This document shows, piece by piece, positions 29,928 through 33,481 of a DNA stretch of 33,481 nucleotides (position 1 is its first letter; every line of letters starts with the position of its first letter). The stretch comes from Priapulus caudatus. Lineage: Eukaryota; Priapulida; Priapulimorpha; Priapulimorphida; Priapulidae. Where the stretch lies: assembly GCF_000485595.1 (NCBI RefSeq), contig NW_014577092.1:561876-595356 (forward strand). The letters run 5' to 3'. The notes below the pieces were generated by a model. The model saw only the letters and a list, made by a program, of their open reading frames with translations. It was not told the origin of the DNA and made no database searches. A program made the translations under genes and the position numbers.

Positions 29928-31137
29928 GTCGACAAACGTGCAATAGGCCTACACCTAGCTATTGATAAAAAGCTGCTTTGATAGCTGAGAGTAATGCAAA
30001 GTAAAGGATCGGTAAAGCAATTTCTGAAATGCTCACGATGTAAACGTACTCAAGTCTAGAACAATAATATGTGTTTGTCCCGTGGGCAAATCCTAATAGC
30101 TGCCCAATACTACGAATCTGGCCGACTTGTGTGGCAGCCCTGTCATGTGAACTGTAGCACATAAAACCACGCTGATGAAACCTGTCTGGTAAATCGGGGA
30201 TCCTCTTACCTCTTCTTCTCCTACTTTCTTTTTTTTCTCTCAATTTCTGAATGCTTTAGGGGAATATTTGTACAGAGCCATCGCCCGGCTTCGCTTCAAG
30301 AGGGCAGGGGGAATGGCATCCCCCAATCCCCGCGGAGGAGATTTAACGCCGCAAAAGTGTTTAAGTGACATGCGGAGCGCTGCCATAGCGCAACGCGCAT
30401 AGCGCGCGCTTGCACGAGCGGGGACGCGGGGTGGCTCGAGTTTGAAAAGAAAAAGGGGTGAAAAAATAAGACCTAAAAAAATAAACCGCATTCCTTGCAG
30501 CATGTTTCTGATATTATATATATTTTACTTGTTGTTTGTTTCATTAAAAACCTCATTTATGATTGGGCAGAAGAAAAATTTGTCATCATAACCATTCCTT
30601 GGATACACAGCCATTTATGGCTAATAAGGCCGACCCAAAAAATACCTTTTGGTTCGGCGTCACGACCCCCGCTCTCACATTTCGGAGTGAAAATGTGCGA
30701 CCTTGCGGTCACTTTAGAAACTTTTCAAAAAAAAAAATTTTATATATCCGACTCTTGTCATTTTACTTACCTAAAAGAGAGTCCAAAATATTGTTTTAAT
30801 GATGAAAAAGATGCACAGAAAAGCGTATCGTCAAACGCAGTTTCATGCAATGTTTAGAATACCGTCTAGGAATGGTAGGAAGTAGAGGACTATACTTTTG
30901 AGCTACGCGATTGGCTGGACTGCTTTACAAATACTAACCGTAATAAACAAGATAATACCGGGGGCCTTCCATCATAATAGGCCTTCTGTTCTCATCTCCT
31001 CAGTCTTTCCCTCTTTCTCTCCTCCTCTCTCTCCTCTCAGCACACGACTCTCCTCTCTCCACCTTTTCTCACTTCTTTTTTTCTTTTTTTAAGTTTTGTT
31101 TGGGAGCAGAGGCAAGGGGGTGTTTAACACACCAAAC
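29928..31137. repeat. Interspersed repeat, copy 2 (1.21 kb)
   Basis: It is collinear with 20580-21710 but about 80 bp longer because of many scattered one- and two-base insertions. It is followed by CCCCCCCCTGCTACGCCACT, which copy 1 lacks. Confidence 0.85.
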
Positions 31138-31199
31138 ACCCCCCCCTGCTACGCCACTCTGTTGTGTGTGTGTGTGAGTGAACGGTGTAATATATGATA

Positions 31200-31720
31200 T
31201 ATACTAACTATTATATATATATATATATATATAGTTTTCCATTATGTTCTTCTGCAGCTAGGGGGTCCGGGGCAATGCCCTCGCGGGAATTTAAAAAAAA
31301 AATTAGCCTATATTGGTGCAATTCTGGTGAATTTGAGGCCATGTGACCCGGTTCTGGAAACCGGTGCAAAACCGGCCTAAATTCCGAGCGCCTGACATGG
31401 CATTGATTCACGAGGAAAGAGACCTCTTATTCACAGTTCACAGACTAAATAAAAGCTAAATCACGCTTCACGCAAGGTGGTCCATTCACAGTTCACAGAC
31501 AAAATAAATTGCAATTCACAGTTCACGAGGTATAAAAACGGCCGATCACGTTTCACGAAAATACCCTTACCCACCCTCAATGAAATGCCCGGCCAATGCA
31601 TTTCGCATCGAACAAGAAAATTTTCTGCATTTTCACTCGCTGTCGGAAGTGAACGAGTGCGTCATTCATTAATTGAACAATTCAATAAAACACACACAAT
31701 GTTCGAAGCACGTGGCTAAT
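31200..31720. repeat. TA tract and CACAGTTCACAG repeats
   Basis: (TA)n at 31214-31233. The phrase TTCACAGTTCAC recurs at 31430, 31485 and 31517, mixed with TCACGTTTCACGA and TCACGCTTCACGC. This looks like the end of an interspersed repeat; I cannot assign it. Confidence 0.45.
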
Positions 31721-31827
31721 GTTTACATGCCACAGCGCCATCTCTTGGATGTTTTATACGTAAATATGGGGATTTTCAATAAAATAATGCGTTTTTAAAT
31801 GTATTTACCACGATTTACGTATAGAAA

Positions 31828-32388
31828 CTATATGTTATTTTTACTGATTTCTCCGTATCTTTCCTTGAAGTTTTCATCGTCTTTCAATGCCTTTTGATAG
31901 GTTTTCTGCGTGATTATTATTTTGCGCAGGCACTCATTTTGGAAATCCTCCAACATTTTTACTTCTTCCTTAGTAAAGTTAGTCCATGTTTCACTGTTAT
32001 TTAGGAAGGAAGGTAAAACTGTGCATTCATATAAGTTCACTCTTACTTCTATAGTATGATTTCCATAATTTTGCTCTTCTGCCCATGATCATATTTCCAT
32101 CATCATAAACCTACATTTTTCAGTTCGGACTCTTATCATATCGTTATAACCTCCTATATCAATAATTAAATTCCCCAAGTATAAATATTTGGTGCATTTT
32201 TTTATTACTTGGTTGCCTATTAATATATCCTTCTCTATCCTTTCTTTGTTTGTGAATTTTATAACCATTGTATTTGTTTTGTTCATATTAAATTCTTATC
32301 TTTTTGATTCAGCTAATCTGGAGCATGACTGAGCGATTTTTGTTACTGTTTTATAATCTCCAATTCCTAGAATATCGTTCATATATAA
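31828..32388 (-). pseudogene. LINE reverse-transcriptase fragment
   Basis: One minus-strand frame covers the RT palm to thumb region of a non-LTR retrotransposon. LYMNDILGIGD (near 32388-32353) is the YADD catalytic motif C with Ala changed to Met and the first Asp to Asn. Then come NMNKTNTMVIKF, KYLYLGNLI, and VLPSFLNNSETW followed by LEDFQNECLRKI. The order and spacing fit LINE RTs. The frame has in-frame stops at 32391-32389, 32298-32296 (TAA) and 32091-32089 (TGA), but no shift between them. Everything upstream of motif C is missing, as expected for a 5'-truncated copy. The clade is not determined. Confidence 0.75.
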
Positions 32389-32420
32389 TCATTGTCATCT
32401 TCTAAAACTACAGACCATCC

Positions 32421-32484
32421 GCTGACCGCTGTGGAGACGTGCGCCGGGCCTCGAATTTGGCGCACGTCTCCACTGCGGACAGCG
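32421..32484. repeat. Stem-loop with about 26-bp arms
   Basis: GTGGAGACGTGCGCC (32431-32445) is perfectly complementary to 32459-32473, with a 13-nt loop. The outer 10-11 bp continue with few mismatches (GCTGACCGCT against AGCGCTGTCCGC read in reverse). It lies just beyond the truncated 5' side of the LINE fragment. Confidence 0.85.
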
Positions 32485-33024
32485 CTTCATACTTCATATC
32501 ATACGTTTCATCCGCGCGCAGCGCTTAGAATCAACAGCAAAGCTGTGCCACGCAATCTTGTATTATGTCTCTCTAGACATATTCGTAAACATCCGTAAAC
32601 ATTTTCAACCAATGATATCGTTGTTGTATTCTACTCAACGTTTTAGAAAATCCTAAATGTCCGGAGTAAACATGGTCGTGAAAAAGTTATATAGTTATAG
32701 GTGGAGAAAAGTGCTTTAATATTTCGCTAAGTAATACGCTCGTACCTTTCAAAGCTAGTTTAATACGAAATCTATCTATGCCGACACAAGAATTTGTTTC
32801 ACTCACCCGCCTCGAACAAAGGCTACTCTACAGTACGTATCTACAAGGCGTACGTACGCGCGTACATGCACATGCACAAACGTACGTCGATGCACAACCG
32901 CCCATTAGTTGACGCACACGCGCGCGGCCAGCGAAATTGTTTTTCCCACTCGAGTTCCGGACCCACCATAGATAGTGTTTTGTAATATATGGTTCGTATA
33001 TATATGGTTGGATTATAGTTAGTG
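32485..33024. other. Non-genic stretch
   Basis: It includes a run of CGTACG palindromes (32847-32892). No gene is recognised. Confidence 0.5.
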
Positions 33025-33084
33025 TTAGGGTTCGCGTACGGGTTAGGGTTAGGGTTAGGGTTAGGGTTAGGGTTAGGGTTAGGG
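33025..33084 (+). repeat. Interstitial telomeric repeat (TTAGGG)7
   Basis: One TTAGGG at 33025-33030 and seven perfect consecutive units at 33043-33084, G-rich strand on top. Confidence 0.95.
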
Positions 33085-33421
33085 TGTATTCATTTTACAT
33101 TGTTGCTTCGAGGAAGTCGAGTGAATGGAGTACGCTGATTGGCTGTGGTCAGGAACTCAAATGGGAAAAACAATTTCGCGCACGGCCAGGCGGACCGCAC
33201 AGATGCATGACTCATGAGCACGTGCACACGTGCACCGAACCCATGTTACAACAAATATCTGAGTGCTAACTTCCAAAGCCCTGCAGAGATTGTGCACGGC
33301 CATCCTCTCCGACGTCAACAGCATACGTGCAAAATCACATGCTGAATTCCGCTCACCGGTAGTAGCAACCTTGCGTAATTTACGGGAATGCGGATCTAAC
33401 AACTATACAAAAGCGGTGATT

Positions 33422-33424
<3 letters not shown>
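33085..33424. other. Non-genic stretch
   Basis: No recognised feature. Short frames on both strands lack family resemblance. Confidence 0.45.

Positions 33425-33481
<57 letters not shown>
33425..33481. repeat. (GA)n microsatellite at window end
   Basis: A pure GA run reaching the last base. Confidence 0.98.

Larger units (their letters stand above)
28760..31158. mobile_element. 2.4 kb element with AGTGGCGTA ends, inserted in a TG repeat
   Basis: AGTGGCGTA (28760-28768) and its exact reverse complement TACGCCACT (31150-31158) bracket the region. Both ends continue inward with GCAG and then GGGGGGTGTT. Both flanks are TG microsatellite (28745-28758; 31163-31177), as expected if the element split one TG tract. 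It holds GA and GT tracts and the second copy of the 1.2 kb repeat. No transposase is recognised. Confidence 0.6.

Overview
This is a 33.5 kb piece of an animal nuclear genome. It has no operons or dense coding. It is full of simple repeats (GA, CA, TA, AAT, CAG, GAT, CAAA) and decayed transposons. One gene is clear: a bursicon-alpha cystine-knot hormone subunit on the minus strand at about 22.3-22.8 kb. Bursicon occurs in arthropods and also in other protostomes and echinoderms. A block of seven perfect TTAGGG units at 33043-33084 fits a non-arthropod invertebrate (mollusc, annelid or echinoderm type) better than an insect, whose usual motif is TTAGG. The species is not identifiable from the sequence.

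Layout. 1-4.9 kb: microsatellites and non-coding DNA. 4.95-6.02 kb: a compact element with about 55 bp terminal inverted repeats (TIRs), subterminal arrays of a degenerate motif repeating about every 10 bp, and a small TATA-driven reading frame. 6.08 and 16.18 kb: two members of one MITE family. 6.8-9 kb: CT, GT and TA repeats. 10.9-11.55 kb: a 27-copy, 23-bp minisatellite carrying a forkhead-like motif in most units. 11.6-18 kb: mostly unique non-coding DNA, with GAT and CAG tracts, a 10-N gap and an 85-bp tandem duplication. 18.04-19.85 kb: a TIR transposon with the 5' part of an HNH/His-Me-finger gene on + and the 5' part of a Mutator-like transposase gene on -, meeting at an apparent deletion junction. 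20.58-21.71 kb: first copy of a 1.1-1.2 kb repeat. 22.28-23.2 kb: the bursicon gene and its likely promoter. 24.6-27.9 kb: a 3.3 kb element with roughly 700 bp TIRs around a frameshifted gene ending in a CXC (Tesmin/TSO1-like) domain. 28.76-31.16 kb: an element bounded by AGTGGCGTA/TACGCCACT inside a TG microsatellite, holding the second copy of the 1.2 kb repeat and long GA/GT tracts. 31.8-32.4 kb: a minus-strand LINE reverse-transcriptase remnant. 33.0 kb: interstitial telomeric repeat. Both window ends lie in (GA)n.

How the parts relate. The host gene is independent of the transposons. The transposons mostly carry broken genes. Because many differences between the two 1.2 kb copies are single-base insertions, some frameshifts in this window may be sequencing errors, not true decay. 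The most interesting candidates are the decamer-array TIR element, the convergent HNH/Mutator-like element, the long-TIR CXC element and the forkhead-motif minisatellite.
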